Positions 1 to 11,595 of a stretch of 64,000 nt of DNA are shown piece after piece. A program made the translations under genes and the position numbers. Numbering within the stretch: the first letter of the stretch is position 1; every line of letters starts with the position of its first letter. Source of the DNA: Botryococcus braunii (Eukaryota > Chlorophyta > Trebouxiophyceae); assembly GCA_002005505.1 (NCBI GenBank), contig KV908615.1, positions 103,634 through 167,633 on the forward strand, given 5' to 3'. The notes beneath the pieces were generated by a model. That model was not told where the DNA came from and ran no database searches. It worked only from the letters and a program-made list of their open reading frames with translations.

Positions 1-751
1 TCACATATTGGAGGCGAGTACACTCAATTTCGCAAAACGGTTTCCACATTAGATACATTACGGAGTGCAGAATATTGCAGGGATTCTCAGGTGCTGTTGA
101 CTTCACAATCCTTGATCAGAGAGTGATGATACAGGTTGATGGCCCATGCACCATGGCCGTGTGGGGTGGACAAGGGCAAAGGGGGTAGACCAACAAGCAG
201 TTGACAATCGTTGCAATGATGCTGCACTCCAGCAAGGTTGGCACATGTTAAGGATACATGGTGATGACTTGCAACACTCGGACCTTTTGATTGAACAAGT
301 GTTGCAACGGGCTGTGGCTTCGAGACAGTTCTTGGCAGATTTGCCCGGGTTCAAAGGGTGTAGCGTGACTTGGTCTCCTTCCTTCAATAAGGAACGAGTG
401 GAGTACAAGGTGGATTCCGAAGGTCAGTTGCTCACCGTGTAATGCTTTGACAGCCAAGTGGTGCCTATCGTAAGAATAAATGCAATACTGCCAACGCCAT
501 GCATCACAGCCCCAATGAAGTGTAGCTGGATTTGGCTTCTTCTTTTCTTGACACTGTCTGTCCAGGGCCGGGGGCGGGTTCCCTTCCTTACAGCTGCTCT
601 TATGTTCCCGCTTGGCTGCAAACTTACCAACTCTCGTCCACAAAAACAGTTGCATGTCGCTCTTTCGCTGAGCACATTCTCATGGTGGCCGCGAAGCGCT
701 TTCTTGCCTCCTGTTGAAAGGGCAAAGAACATATATCAGTCTCTGGCCCCA
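1..751. other. Unassigned DNA, no gene recognised
   Basis: Both strands carry only short open frames of about 100 codons or less. They overlap each other and show no motif I can name. No retrotransposon domain, LTR end or tRNA-like sequence was seen. The stretch could be ordinary intergenic DNA or a decayed repeat. Confidence 0.4.
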
Positions 752-966
<215 letters not shown>

Positions 967-1022
<56 letters not shown>

Positions 1023-1095
1023 CTACATACAAACCCTAAACCCTAAACACACATACACACACACACACATACCCATACACACAAACCCTAATCCC

Positions 1096-1167
<72 letters not shown>

Positions 1168-1207
1168 CCATACACACAAACCCTAAACCCTAAACACACA
1201 GACACAC

Positions 1208-1268
<61 letters not shown>

Positions 1269-1301
1269 AGAGATAGATAGAGGGGGGGGGCTATTCCCAG
1301 G

Positions 1302-1375
<74 letters not shown>

Positions 1376-1428
1376 CCATACACACAAACCCTAAACCCTA
1401 AACACACAGACACACACACACACACACA

Positions 1429-1491
<63 letters not shown>

Positions 1492-1503
1492 ACACACACA
1501 CAC
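967..1503. repeat. (CA)n microsatellite array with interstitial telomere-like motifs
   Basis: Several CA tracts (about 967-1017, 1100-1165, 1210-1265, 1303-1373 and 1406-1503) are separated by short spacers. Four spacers (about 1031-1047, 1083-1099, 1178-1195 and 1386-1403) carry AAACCCTAAACCCTAAA or a one-base variant, the C-rich strand of the plant telomere unit TTTAGGG. The spacers themselves repeat (TCCATACACACAAACCC recurs), so the array probably grew by duplication of a CA-plus-telomere-motif unit. Confidence 0.93.
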
Positions 1504-1566
1504 ACCATTAGAGAGAGGGAGTTAGAGAGACAGACCTTTTGCTCGTCGCTTAAGTGTTTCTCCTAT

Positions 1567-2006
1567 TTAATGGATCTGAATTGGATGTCCATTTTTATTC
1601 GACTTGATTGCACGCTTTACTGCCCTCATCACGGTCCTTGGATGGCAGCCCACGGCGTCCACTTGCCTTTTTAAGGTAAGATTCAGATGAAGTACATGTT
1701 CAGCACTCTCCCTGTAGACGGGCTCCCCGTCTGAATCATCTGGCACCACGAGCTGTTGCACAATTTCTTGGCTAGGACCTCTGGAAATTTGCTGGGGCGT
1801 CCAGGACGGGGCCGGTCTTGAACGCTGCCATACTTCAGTTCCTTCAAGTATTGTTCCTTGCAAAACTCACCAGGCCTTCCTGGATGCTTGCCCTTGGATA
1901 AATGAACGAGGCTTTCACCGGCCGCTTTTGTATTGAAGCCGCATTGCGCGTACAAGGTCGCCGCACGTGCGCGATACTCAACGGAGTAGAACCGGCCCGG
2001 CCGCAT
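1567..2006 (-). pseudogene. Relic of a DNA-transposon transposase, N-terminal helix-turn-helix region
   Basis: Two overlapping minus-strand frames (1683-2006 and 1567-1863) read as one coding region broken by a frameshift near 1750-1800. The first part has a helix-turn-helix-like segment followed by DRPRPGRPSKF, which resembles the RPGRP linker between the two DNA-binding motifs of Tc1/mariner and pogo transposases. The second frame contains a further basic helical segment (RTVMRAVKRAIKSN). No DDE/DDD catalytic domain is visible to the left, where microsatellite begins. The family call rests on these short motifs only and is tentative. Confidence 0.4.
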
Positions 2007-2179
2007 GGAAGTTGCAGTTTTACCTACAGGAAAACGGGTTATTTCTCCAAGTTAGAAGCGTGCCCAGCTCTTGAAAAAAATCAGGTAGCTTAATATTAAT
2101 TTTTTAATGATTTTAAAGGCCACACTCACATAAAATTCATCGTGCTCAGGCATTGGCGATTTTTCTAAGTTTCACTCGA

Positions 2180-2967
2180 CACCCTGTGACATAAGTCTCC
2201 GGGTTTTAGCGGTACCCATCGACTTGAAGGCCTGTAACTTTGTCCGTACGCAATGAAATTATGAAATGTGACCTCTGATAGGTAGTTCCGGTGATTAATT
2301 AGCTGATGTCACAGTTTGTGTCCGGCCCATGAATGATTTGAGGTACAAAATTGCCGCTGCCGTACAGCCTTTAATCACCAACGTGGCAGCCGAAACTCGG
2401 ACCCCTGTGTGTAGGTGAGCCTAACTCCCTGCACAGAGCTCTAAAAATCATAAAACTTGTTGCGTTGGATGTGAATATTCATACACATGAGTTGGGGTTG
2501 GTTTGAGAAAAATCGATGATGGTTTCTGGGAGCTAGAGCGTTTTCCCAAGATTAAAGAATCCGGCGTCAGTTTTTGCCGGATTCAATCACTTTTTTTGCA
2601 CGCTCCATTGTGCATAGGTGAGAAATAAACTTTAGAAAAAAAGGACTGGAGGACATTGAATACTGCTTCCCACTGGGCTGGAAGGCTGGGGTCGGAACCC
2701 CCTCGCGGAGTGTGAGGAAAATGCAAAGGTGCGAGCCAGGGCAATACCTTGATAGTGCTGTTTTTCAAAGAGCCATTTTTTGGGGGCTCATAGTCTTCGA
2801 AGTGCTGTACCTTTAAAAAGATATTATTGACCGTGATTTTTCGTCAGTAGCTTTCTATGCTCACGCACAGCTTGCATGCCAAACTTGGGGCATGCACGCT
2901 GTGTATTCTGCTCAAAAACAGCAGCAAATTGTAAAGTACCAAACCCGGAGACTTTTGTCACGGGGTG
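2180..2967. mobile_element. Small element bounded by about 32-bp terminal inverted repeats (DNA transposon or MITE)
   Basis: The left end, reading inwards from 2180 (CACCCTGTGACA...AAGTCTCCGGGTTT...GGTAC), is matched in inverted orientation at 2936-2967 (CACCCCGTGACA...AAGTCTCCGGGTTTGGTAC on the minus strand). There are two substitutions and a short indel. The 788-bp interior has no convincing ORF. The end sequence and size fit a non-autonomous Tc1/mariner-like element, and the transposase relic next door at 1567-2006 may be related. A clear TA target duplication is not visible on the left side. Confidence 0.5.
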
Positions 2968-3338
2968 TATATATACATATATGTAAGGAGACTACTCATT
3001 TATTAGCCTCCTGACAGGTTTGCAACTCCAGATCTTAAAAGCGTACGGGCACGATCAAGTTTGCATGCCATCAGTACTATGCACTGGAATTTCAATGTAC
3101 CTTATGATTCGACATGGTCGTCGATGAACAGTGCGAATCTCGGTCGATGATAGTCTCGAATCTAAGTGACTCGGAACTTTAACTCACCACCGATACGAAC
3201 CTCGAATCAAACACCAAGGACCGCAGGACTTAAAGTCTCAAGATCGATGAGATCCGGAATAAGTATACCTTACTAGAAAACAGGCCGAAATTATACCAGG
3301 GCCTTAATAAACCACTATGAGTGTCAATTAACCTTAAA
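2968..3338. other. Unassigned stretch, possibly outer part of the copia A LTR
   Basis: AT-rich DNA without a credible ORF. It begins with TATATATACATATATG next to the inverted-repeat element. The copia A 3' LTR must begin somewhere between here and 3565, but its outer end cannot be fixed because the matching 5' LTR is not in the window. Confidence 0.35.
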
Positions 3339-3368
3339 GTACCATACAGTACATGTACTGTATGGTAC
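3339..3368. repeat. Perfect 30-bp palindrome
   Basis: The two 15-bp halves, GTACCATACAGTACA and its exact reverse complement, meet at 3353/3354 without a spacer. It lies in the presumed LTR of copia A, directly before a decamer repeat. Such a palindrome could extrude as a cruciform or bind a dimeric protein; its role is unknown. Confidence 0.85.
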
Positions 3369-3416
3369 CCAAGTGAACCCAAGTGTACCCAAGTGAACCC
3401 AAGTGTACCCAAGTGA
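3367..3416. repeat. Five tandem copies of a 10-bp unit
   Basis: The unit ACCCAAGTGW is repeated five times without interruption, alternating A and T at the last position. It lies inside the presumed copia A LTR, overlapping the end of the 30-bp palindrome. Confidence 0.9.
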
Positions 3417-3626
3417 ACTATGATTGTACCTTATTGTTTATGAGCATTGAAAGTATTATAAACCCTTGAAATGAATTGATGTGGCTCACAAACATGCTAA
3501 TATGAAATGACCCAACATGTTGCTAAGATACCTAAGTATACATGTTAGTGTCCATTTTTCTAACACCTCCCCTCATGTGTAGGGAGAAACATCTCTCAGA
3601 AATATTGTTTGAAATTAGGTTACAAC

Positions 3627-4629
3627 TTATTTAATACCTGCCATTGCTCTAAGCTTGGCAAAAATGACCTTAGAAAGTACCTTAGTGAAGAATTCAGCAA
3701 TATTCTCACTGGTAGCCACATATTTTGGCTCAATTGCTCCATTCTCCACCTCATCTCTGACCCTGTGGTACCTTACAGCAATGTGTTTAGTCCTAGATGA
3801 GATGGGAATCCCCTTCACATTTGCAAGGGCCCCAGTATTGTCAATATAAACCACAATACTGCCAGGATTTTCACCAAAGTCAGTGATCAACTTGGCAAAC
3901 CACAATGCTTCCTGAACTCCAGTACACATGGAGATAAACTCAGCTTCAACAGTAGACAAAGCAACAATTGGTTGCAGCTTGCTACCCCATGAAACTGCAG
4001 CTGACCCAGACATTAAAACAAATCCAGAGGTGGACTTTCTACCATCCAAATCCCCTGCATAATCTGAGTCAACAAAGGCCATAAAACCTTTGTCACTTTT
4101 CTCCCACACAAGCCCCAAATTCTTAGTACCAGCAAGATATTTTAAGACATGCATGCCAGCACTAAGATGTATATTTGAAGGAGCATTTGCAAAACGTGCG
4201 AGAACACCAGTAGCATATGACAGATCAGGCCTGATTGTGTTGGCCAAATATAAAATGCCCCCCACAAGTTCCCTATACCTGTTGTCTTTAGGTAAGGGAT
4301 CCCCTGAATTCTTCTGCAACTTGAAGGAATTATCCAGGGGTGTAGCCTTGGGGTTGCAGCCTGTCATGCCAAAGCTGTCCAAAATGTCAGTGATTAGTTT
4401 CTCATTTGATAACTTCACTGACTTTAGACTACCATCTAAATCTCTCTCAAAGGTAATCTGCATACCCAAAAAGTGTCAGGCCTCCCCTAAATCCTTCACT
4501 GCAAACTTACTTGCTAGGAGAGACTTCACTTCAGAGATACATTTGAGGTCCTGAGAAAGTATGAGAATGTCATCCACATATAAAAGTAGATAAACAGTCT
4601 CAGAACTCCCTCTTTGCAGTATGAATAGA
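3627..4629 (-). pseudogene. Copia A reverse transcriptase C-terminus and RNase H
   Basis: Reading leftwards from the gypsy a junction, the RT active-site motif YVDD is at 4569-4580. The conserved DLGE-FLG segment follows but is interrupted by a TGA at 4476-4478. From 4469 a 280-codon frame carries the copia RT tail (RYRELVGGILYLANTIRPDL) and RNase H with DSDYAGD, STSGF, VALSTVEAEF, DNTGA and TKHI. Length and order match the end of a copia polyprotein. The nonsense codon and the gypsy a insertion in RT make it non-functional. Confidence 0.9.
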
Positions 4630-5119
4630 TGAAACAAAGGGGAGACGTGTATGCAAGTTTAATAATAAGAGATACTAGGGTTTAAGGAAGGGGTGACACC
4701 GCGAGACAGTAAACGTGACGCCGATTCCTCTTACAATACGCAGCTCCTCCTCACGCAGGCGATTCCGAGTCTCCAAGAAACAATATGGCCAACGCCAATA
4801 CAATATAATATGCAACAGATATATCCAGGCCCCAAAGATAAGTGTGTCTCTCGAAGTGTGTGTCCAACTTGTGGTGAACCCGGCTACATCGCCCTTCTAT
4901 GTGATGCTCTCGCGAGCACCACGAGAAGGATGACGAGAGGGCATCCTTTTGGACATTTCATGAACATCCTATATTGTGAAGCTTCTCGTAGTACGACGTG
5001 CGTGAAGACACATGCGCACACATGCAGGCGTGCACGTAATTCAAAAGACCTGCACATAATTCGAAAGGCGAGCCGCATGAGGTACGCAGACGCGGCACCG
5101 CACGCGTCACCTCACTACA
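4630..5119 (-). repeat. Gypsy a 3' LTR
   Basis: 490 bp running from TGAAACAAAGG to CCTCACTACA on the plus strand (TGTAGTGAGG...GTTTCA in element orientation). It matches 11101-11590 base for base as far as I can read. A 109-bp truncated copy of the same LTR family is at 55850-55958. Confidence 0.95.
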
Positions 5120-5133
5120 TACTCCCCCCCTAT
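5120..5133 (-). other. Gypsy a polypurine tract
   Basis: On the minus strand, AGGGGGGGAGTA lies directly before the 3' LTR start TGTAGTGAGG. This is the expected RNase H-resistant primer for plus-strand DNA synthesis. Gypsy c has the same tract beside its left LTR. Confidence 0.8.
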
Positions 5134-5642
5134 TCCTGTGCGTCCCCGCGCAGAAGGCAGAGCGCAACAAAACAACAAAAGACCTTCCAACATGCGGAGA
5201 CTCAGAACACTACCTACGGGCAACCCGCCTCCCGTGTTGCCAGACCCCAGCCGATCGCTGCGTATCGGGGTCCCCACCATATAGAAATAAGAATAAGTAT
5301 CATTCATGACAAACATGACAAAAGACGAAACGGAGGAAACAGCTAAGTCCACGTAGAGCCAAAAGTCCAGAAGTTCATAAGTCGAGAAGTCCACAAGTCC
5401 ATAAGGCAAAGTTCAAGTGAGGTTCAAACCAAGTTCGAGTCCAAAGTTCCAGAGTCCAAAGTTCCGTGTCCAGTGGCAATGAAGTGAAGCGGCCATGTCG
5501 AGCCTAATGTGCACAATGATCTATCCAGGTAAGGGACCCATGGTCCACCCTACCGGGTAAGGCAGCCTTACCCTAGCCTATCCACAGTCCATATGGCCAT
5601 ACAGAGAGACCCCTCCAAGGAGGGCCAACCGGTCGACGGGGC

Positions 5643-8600
5643 CTAAGGGCGAATCCGAGGGATTGTGCCCCTGGGAGGCAATGGAGGCAACCCGTGACTC
5701 CCTCTGTACTGCTCCACTTGCTGGCGGCAGCGCGTAAAATTCGTGAGTGGTTCCCACGTATCGTCGTCGGGCGTGTAACCTTTCCATCACACAAGGTATT
5801 GCATATGCGGGGTTCCATCCGGGTCGTAGAGAGTGCGGCCGCGGTCGTCCATGAGTGGCTTGTGGTCCACAATGCCACCAATCTCGTATTCGATATGGTC
5901 GTTGACGAGGTGCGGGGGCGGCGGCGGCGGACGCACACGTGCGACATCAGCGGTACGGTAGGGGGTGAGGAAGTTGACATTCACGGTCGGATGATACCGG
6001 TCGTAGCCGTCTGGAAACTCCAAGCGGTACGCGTTGGGGCCAGGCGAGCTAAGGACCTTGAAGGGTCCCACACGCCGAGGCGCAAACTTCTGTGGAAGTT
6101 TCCTGTGAACTGCAAAGAAGTCCCGATCCACAAGCACGTAGTCACCCGGCGCAAACGACACATCGCTGCGACGCCTATTTGCATAGGCAGTTTGCCGGTC
6201 CTGGGCTGCAGCCAAAAACTTTTGTGCCCGTCGGATGTCCAAACCCATCTTCCTCACAAACTCATCCGCACTCCCAACTCCAGTTTTTCCCAAGTGCCCA
6301 TTTGCAAACGGGACGTTCGGATCTTGACCATATGTAAGCCTGAAGGGTGTTGTGTTGATAGAAGTTTACCAAGAGTTATTGTACGCAAATTCGGCTTCGG
6401 GCAAATAACTATCCCAATCCCTTCCATGATCTGCAACATAATGTTTCAGATAGTCTCCCAAAATGCGGTTTGTCCTTTCAGTTTGCCCATCTGTTTGAGG
6501 ATGGAAGGCAGTTGAAAGGGCAGGCCGACATCCCGTAAGTTCATGTAACGCCTTCATAAACTTACTCACAAAGCGGGGGTCCCGATCAGAAACAATTTCC
6601 TCCGGATATCCATGATACATCCATACCCGTGTCCTTAGCAATTGTGCCACCGTATAAGCATCCGCATTCATGGTTGTAGCTGCAAAATGAGCACACTTGC
6701 TAAGCCTATCCACGACAACCCAAATAGCATCATTTCCATTGGGAGTCTTTGGCAAATTAGTAATGAAATCCATGGACAAACTTTGCCACTTCCTGACTGG
6801 TATTTGTAAAGGGTGAAGAAGACCAGCATGCAAAGTATTCCGAGCCTTGACCCGCTGGCAAGAGTCACAATGAGCAACATAGGCTTTGACATCCTCATAC
6901 ATTCCAGGCCAATACCATTCCCTTGTGAGAAGCTCATACATGCGAGTTACTCCAGGGTGGCCAACATGAGGCGGGTCATGCAATGCTTCCAAAATTCCAC
7001 GTCGCAGATTCTTAACAACAAGTTCCCCATTCTTCCTTTCCTCAAACAATGCAGGAACATACTCCCGTCCATTCCTTTCCCAAAAGCCTCCCTTAAGACT
7101 AACCTTCCGACGATTCGCGCGCACTGCCAACCAAGGATCATCTGTGTAAGCCTTCCCAAGTTTTCCAAGTAAGGTTTCGTACCCATCGGTATCGGGGGTG
7201 AGCTCACTTGGGCTGGCCAACCCAATTTGCTCCATCGTGCCGAGGGGGTCTTGGACCTCTTGAGCGGGCTCCGGGACTTTTCGAACCTTGCGGGACCGAG
7301 CTGCATCCAATCTGGAGGGGGTGAGGCAGTCCGGAGAGGGGCGCGTACGCTTGCGCCGGAGGGCAGCCCCGGCCACTACTCCATTGTCCCTCCCCCCAGA
7401 TCCAGGGTGACCATGTTGAGTGAAACACCTGGAGAGCGGGTCCGCAATGTTGGTCTTTCCCGGTTCCCATACCCATTCAATCTCAAACTCCTGCAGGCGC
7501 TCGGCCCACCGAGCCCTCCGAGGACTAAGCCCAACCTGTTGACCCAAGAAGGTATTACACTTGTGATCCGTTACCACTGTCACTGGCTTCCCCAAAAGAT
7601 AACATCTCCATTCCGTGAGAGCATACACCACAGCCAATAATTCCCGTTCCGTGGCACTGTAGTTCCTCTCGCTTGCTCCCAACTTCTTGCTAAAATAAGC
7701 ACAAACCTTCCCATCTTGAAACAGCACAGCTCCCACGCCGTAATCGCATGCGTCGCACACCACCTTGAATGGCCGACGTACATCCGGGAGTGTCAGGATA
7801 GGGGCTCTTACCAATGCTTCCTTGATTTTGGTGAATGCTTCATGTTGCTCCTGTCCCCACTTCCAAGGTGCCTTTGCTCCAGAGAGAGCGGTCAATGGGG
7901 TTGCTAGGATACTATAGTTTTGGATGAATTTGCGAAAATAGTTAGACAACCCCAAAAACCTTCTAACTTCCGTTACGTTTGTGGGTGAAGGCCACTCTTG
8001 CACCACCTTGACTTTATCCATATCCACTTCCAATCCATTTGCACCAATAATGTGTCCCAAGTACTTCAATTGGTTCTCAAAGAAAGAACATTTAACAAGT
8101 TTTGCCAAGAGTTGATGTTCACGCAGACGGGTGAAAACTCTCTCCAACTGCCCCAAGTGTTCATCTTCCGTTTTGCTGTAAATGAGCACATCATCTAAAT
8201 ACACCACCACAAATCCTTCCCTTATAAAGTCATGAAAGACTTCATTCATCAACCTCTGAAATGTGGCGGGGGCATTTGTCAGACCAAAGGGGAGAACAAG
8301 AAATTCGTACAAACCAAAAGGGGTCCGAAAGGCAGTCTTTGGCACATCCTCCTTCCGAAGCCTGACCTGATGGTATCCAGACAGTAAGTCCAAGCTTGAA
8401 AACACTTTTGCTCCCTTAAGTTTATCTAACAGGTCATCAATTCTGGGTAGAGGGTATCTATCAGAGATGGTGATTTTGTTGAGGGGACGGTAATCTATAA
8501 CCATCCGTAAACTTCCATCCTTCTTCCTAACAAACAAAACAGGTGAAGCAAAAGGGGAGCAACTTGGCCTGATCAATCCCAATTTCAACAACTCATCCAC

Positions 8601-9809
8601 TGTTTTCTCGCACTCCGCAAGCTCACTTGGAGCTAGCCGGTACGCGGGCCTATTGGGAGGCCGATGTCCTTCCTCCAAATTTATTGTGTGAAATACTTCC
8701 CTTTCCAGAGGTAGCCCCGGGAGTTGCTTGGCAAACAAAACCTCATTAGCACGTAACAACTCCTTCAATGCCTGCGGTTTTCCTTCCAACATATCATTTA
8801 TTTGTTGAGTGAAAGTCATACCGGTACCACTGGTGGGTTTTGTGATGACGGGCGTGTCGTCCACAGATTGGTCGGTATCCGCCAGGTCGACCCCACTTGA
8901 GGCGTCCTCCCCGGTGATGTCCACCAACTCAGCCTGGTCATTCACAAGCACAGTATACAAGCAAACTTTTCATACATCTTGCCCCTTCCATCCCCTTCCA
9001 TTCCTGTCCTTCCTTCCCTCCTTCCTTTCTTTTGCTTGAAGACCCCAAACAAGTTTTGGCCCAACCGGCAAGGGTGAATCTGCTCGTGTTAAGGTAACCC
9101 ACTTCCCATGATGTCTAAAGTGAGCAGCTTTCACACGAAAATCAATGGAGGCTCCCCTTGCTTCCATCCAATCCTGCCCCAAAATCATGTCTACCCCATC
9201 AATCATGGCAGGGCTTACAATGAAGTTATGACGGGAGCTTACACCGGGCGTAAGCGTAAATGACACATCGACCGTTCCTTTCGTATCAGACACACTTCCA
9301 TCCGCAAGAGTCACTGAGATACTCGAGGGTTTATAGCGCACCCCAAGTCCTTGCAAAGTAACACTTTTAATAAAGGAATGAGACGCCCCACTGTCAAACA
9401 ACACTGAAAGGATTTTCCCCTTAACATTCGCAGGAAAGGTCATAGCGAGCGGAGAGTCAGTAGTAACACTTCCCATGGTGAGTGTGGGTCTTGGGGGAAC
9501 CACACAACATATAAAAGAGAATGGGTATACACTAGTTTGACCATTCATGTCTACCGCCTGTCCCTTCCTTCCTGAACACACTTCCACAATCCTTCCTTGC
9601 ATACGGTGAGCATAGAGACTCTTACTTTTCCAAGCTTTCCTTCCCACAATGAAACAACAAGTGAGGGACGGGTTGCACCTTTGTTCCCCTAAAAACTTGG
9701 AAATCTCAGATTCAGCCTTCCTAACATTTGGCACCACAAGGTTCACCCCTTCCTTTCCCAATTTGGAGGCCACAAGAGAGTGCAATTCATGCAAGCAAGT
9801 GGCATCCAT
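5643..9809 (-). pseudogene. Gypsy a pol: protease, RT, RNase H, integrase, chromodomain (four pieces)
   Basis: The frame starts at 9809 in a different phase from gag, 11 nt after the expected gag stop. Piece 1 (8970-9809) carries the aspartic protease motif DSGASHSFI and ends at a TGA where gypsy c has TGG. Piece 2 (6366-8960) has RT with YLDDVLIYS, RNase H (VCDACDYGVGAVL), the integrase HHCC finger (HVGHPG...CDSCQRVK) and most of the integrase core (MDFI, SDRDPRF, TDGQTERTNR). It ends at a TAA just after AYNNSW. Piece 3 (5787-6293) is the integrase C-terminus and ends at a TGA inside the chromodomain. Translation past that stop gives WKGYTPDDDTWEP, typical of chromodomains. The three pol stops were found against gypsy c or family consensus; two of them fit a single C-to-T or G-to-A change. 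Confidence 0.92.
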
Positions 9810-9820
9810 GGCTTCAGAAT

Positions 9821-11035
9821 TTACTTTTGAGGATTATGCCCCGGCCCTTTTCCCTTCCAATGTCCTCCCCGGCCACCACGGCCCTTCCACTGCCCACCTC
9901 GAGCTTGATTAGAGGGAAAAGGAGGAGGTGGGGGCAATTGACTGTCGCGCCTGCTCTTCCTTTGCAAGTAGTCCCGCTTGGCCTGACATTGCCATTGTTC
10001 GTGACCTTAGTTTTTGCAGAAGTAACACTGGCGCTCGGAGGGGACGCTAGTCCGAGAATCTAACTTCCCACCAACGCTGTGGCCGACGGCTCCAAGCACA
10101 GGCCCCTGGGTGAATCCCGGAAAGTGTGCCGGCGTGCTTATGGGAGTCCTCTTCACAGCGTTGAGAACCTTCCTTCCTTCCTGTCCCCTCAGCATCCCCC
10201 CTGACTTTAAGTTACTTTCATATTGCACCACATAAGTGCACAATACGTCGAGGTCTGAGAATCTAACACCAGTTTGTGGGTTTATCGTGCAAGCAACTCT
10301 AATATGAGCATTCAAGCCTTTGAGAAACATGTATATTTTATCATTTTCGCATATCTCATACTCAGTTTCAACGTCACTCAAGAGCGTTATGAACCTTTCG
10401 ATATATTTTTCAACACTTTCATGGCCTTGATAGACATGATCAAGCTTTTGGCGTGCGGCCATAACAAGGTCGGTTGAGTCATAGCGGTTCCCCATAAAAG
10501 TCTTGAACTCCTCCCAAGTTGCCTCCATTTGATCCCCTTCCCGTTCCTTCCTTTTTAAGTGAGTTCCCCACACCTTTGTAGGTCGCTCCTCCATGCACTG
10601 GAGTGCGACTGCCACCCACTTGTCACGTGCCACATTCGAGATGTCAGCATAAGATTCTACTTTGCTAGCAAAGAACTGGAAACTCCCCCGTTTGCCCGTG
10701 AACATTGCGGGTATAGGCACACGCACTACGTGATTTGAGGATGGCGTCCGCTGGGAAGCTCGTTGACCCTCCAAGGCCTCGATCCTTTTGAGTAGCTTAG
10801 CAATCAAAATTTGGGTTCTGTCTTTCTTCAAGGGTTTCTTCATTGGTGCAAGCTTGGTTTTCCGTTTGGGTGTGGGTTTAGGCGGTGGAGCTGGTTCCGT
10901 TTCAAACTCCTCTTGCATGAGATCGTCCACTTCGACACCCTCCTTTTCAAGCCCTTCCAACAATTCCTTTTCCAACAAAGGGATACCAGCGTACTTGCTT
11001 CCTTTCCTGACGGACGCCATACTCGCAAGGGACAA
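9821..11035 (-). pseudogene. Gypsy a gag
   Basis: A 342-codon frame (10007-11035) with basic, Pro-rich N-terminal segments (PPPKPTPKRKTK) and a Ty3-type capsid region (WEEFKTFMGNRYDS...VEKYIERFITLLSDVETEY). It stops at 10007-10009 inside the zinc knuckle: CYFCKN is followed by TAA where gypsy c reads TTT GGT CAC. The frame stays open after the stop through a basic Gly/Arg-rich tail to about 9821. The start at 11035 or the nearby internal Met cannot be decided. Confidence 0.9.
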
Positions 11036-11085
11036 TCCGATGGCAACCTTCCTTACGTCTCCCTTCGAACCGAGGCTCTAACCGC

Positions 11086-11098
11086 CTCGCCGATACCA
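11086..11098 (-). other. Gypsy a primer-binding site
   Basis: The minus strand reads TGGTATCGGCGAG two bases inside the 5' LTR end. The 5' TGG is the complement of a tRNA CCA end. Gypsy b, c, d and E have the same site in the same place. Confidence 0.75.
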
Positions 11099-11100
11099 AA

Positions 11101-11590
11101 TGAAACAAAGGGGAGACGTGTATGCAAGTTTAATAATAAGAGATACTAGGGTTTAAGGAAGGGGTGACACCGCGAGACAGTAAACGTGACGCCGATTCCT
11201 CTTACAATACGCAGCTCCTCCTCACGCAGGCGATTCCGAGTCTCCAAGAAACAATATGGCCAACGCCAATACAATATAATATGCAACAGATATATCCAGG
11301 CCCCAAAGATAAGTGTGTCTCTCGAAGTGTGTGTCCAACTTGTGGTGAACCCGGCTACATCGCCCTTCTATGTGATGCTCTCGCGAGCACCACGAGAAGG
11401 ATGACGAGAGGGCATCCTTTTGGACATTTCATGAACATCCTATATTGTGAAGCTTCTCGTAGTACGACGTGCGTGAAGACACATGCGCACACATGCAGGC
11501 GTGCACGTAATTCAAAAGACCTGCACATAATTCGAAAGGCGAGCCGCATGAGGTACGCAGACGCGGCACCGCACGCGTCACCTCACTACA
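11101..11590 (-). repeat. Gypsy a 5' LTR
   Basis: 490 bp, reads as identical to 4630-5119, with TG...CA ends in element orientation and target duplication ATAGA on its outer side (11591-11595). The promoter for the element should lie here; no TATA box was assigned with confidence. Confidence 0.95.
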
Positions 11591-11595
11591 ATAGA

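Larger units (their letters stand above)
3339..3565 (-). repeat. Copia A 3' LTR (partial; outer boundary unknown)
   Basis: On the minus strand a purine-rich tract (ATGAGGGGAGG, plus positions about 3566-3576) follows the RNase H stop codon and is followed at 3565 by TGTTAGAAAAATGG. That is the expected polypurine-tract/LTR junction with a TG terminus. The LTR runs leftwards from 3565. 3339 is only a conservative limit. Confidence 0.5.
4630..11590 (-). mobile_element. Gypsy a: chromodomain Ty3/gypsy element (chromovirus), TSD ATAGA
   Basis: A complete 6,961-bp element with two 490-bp LTRs (4630-5119 and 11101-11590) that read as identical, flanked by ATAGA at 4625-4629 and 11591-11595. It is inserted in the RT region of copia A. 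On the minus strand it has a primer-binding site, gag, protease, RT, RNase H, integrase, chromodomain and polypurine tract in gypsy order. Despite the matching LTRs, its coding region holds at least four in-frame stop codons. It is closely related to gypsy c. Confidence 0.95.

Noticed and set aside
966..1503. True telomere at the left end of the window
   Set aside because: The telomere motifs are only two or so units long, separated by CA tracts and flanked on both sides by other DNA, so they are interstitial.
4693..5346. 217-codon plus-strand ORF with a zinc-knuckle-like CPTCGEPGYIALLC
   Set aside because: It lies antisense across the gypsy a LTR, lacks the knuckle His, and exists in the other LTR only as far as the LTR extends. 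It is a chance frame.
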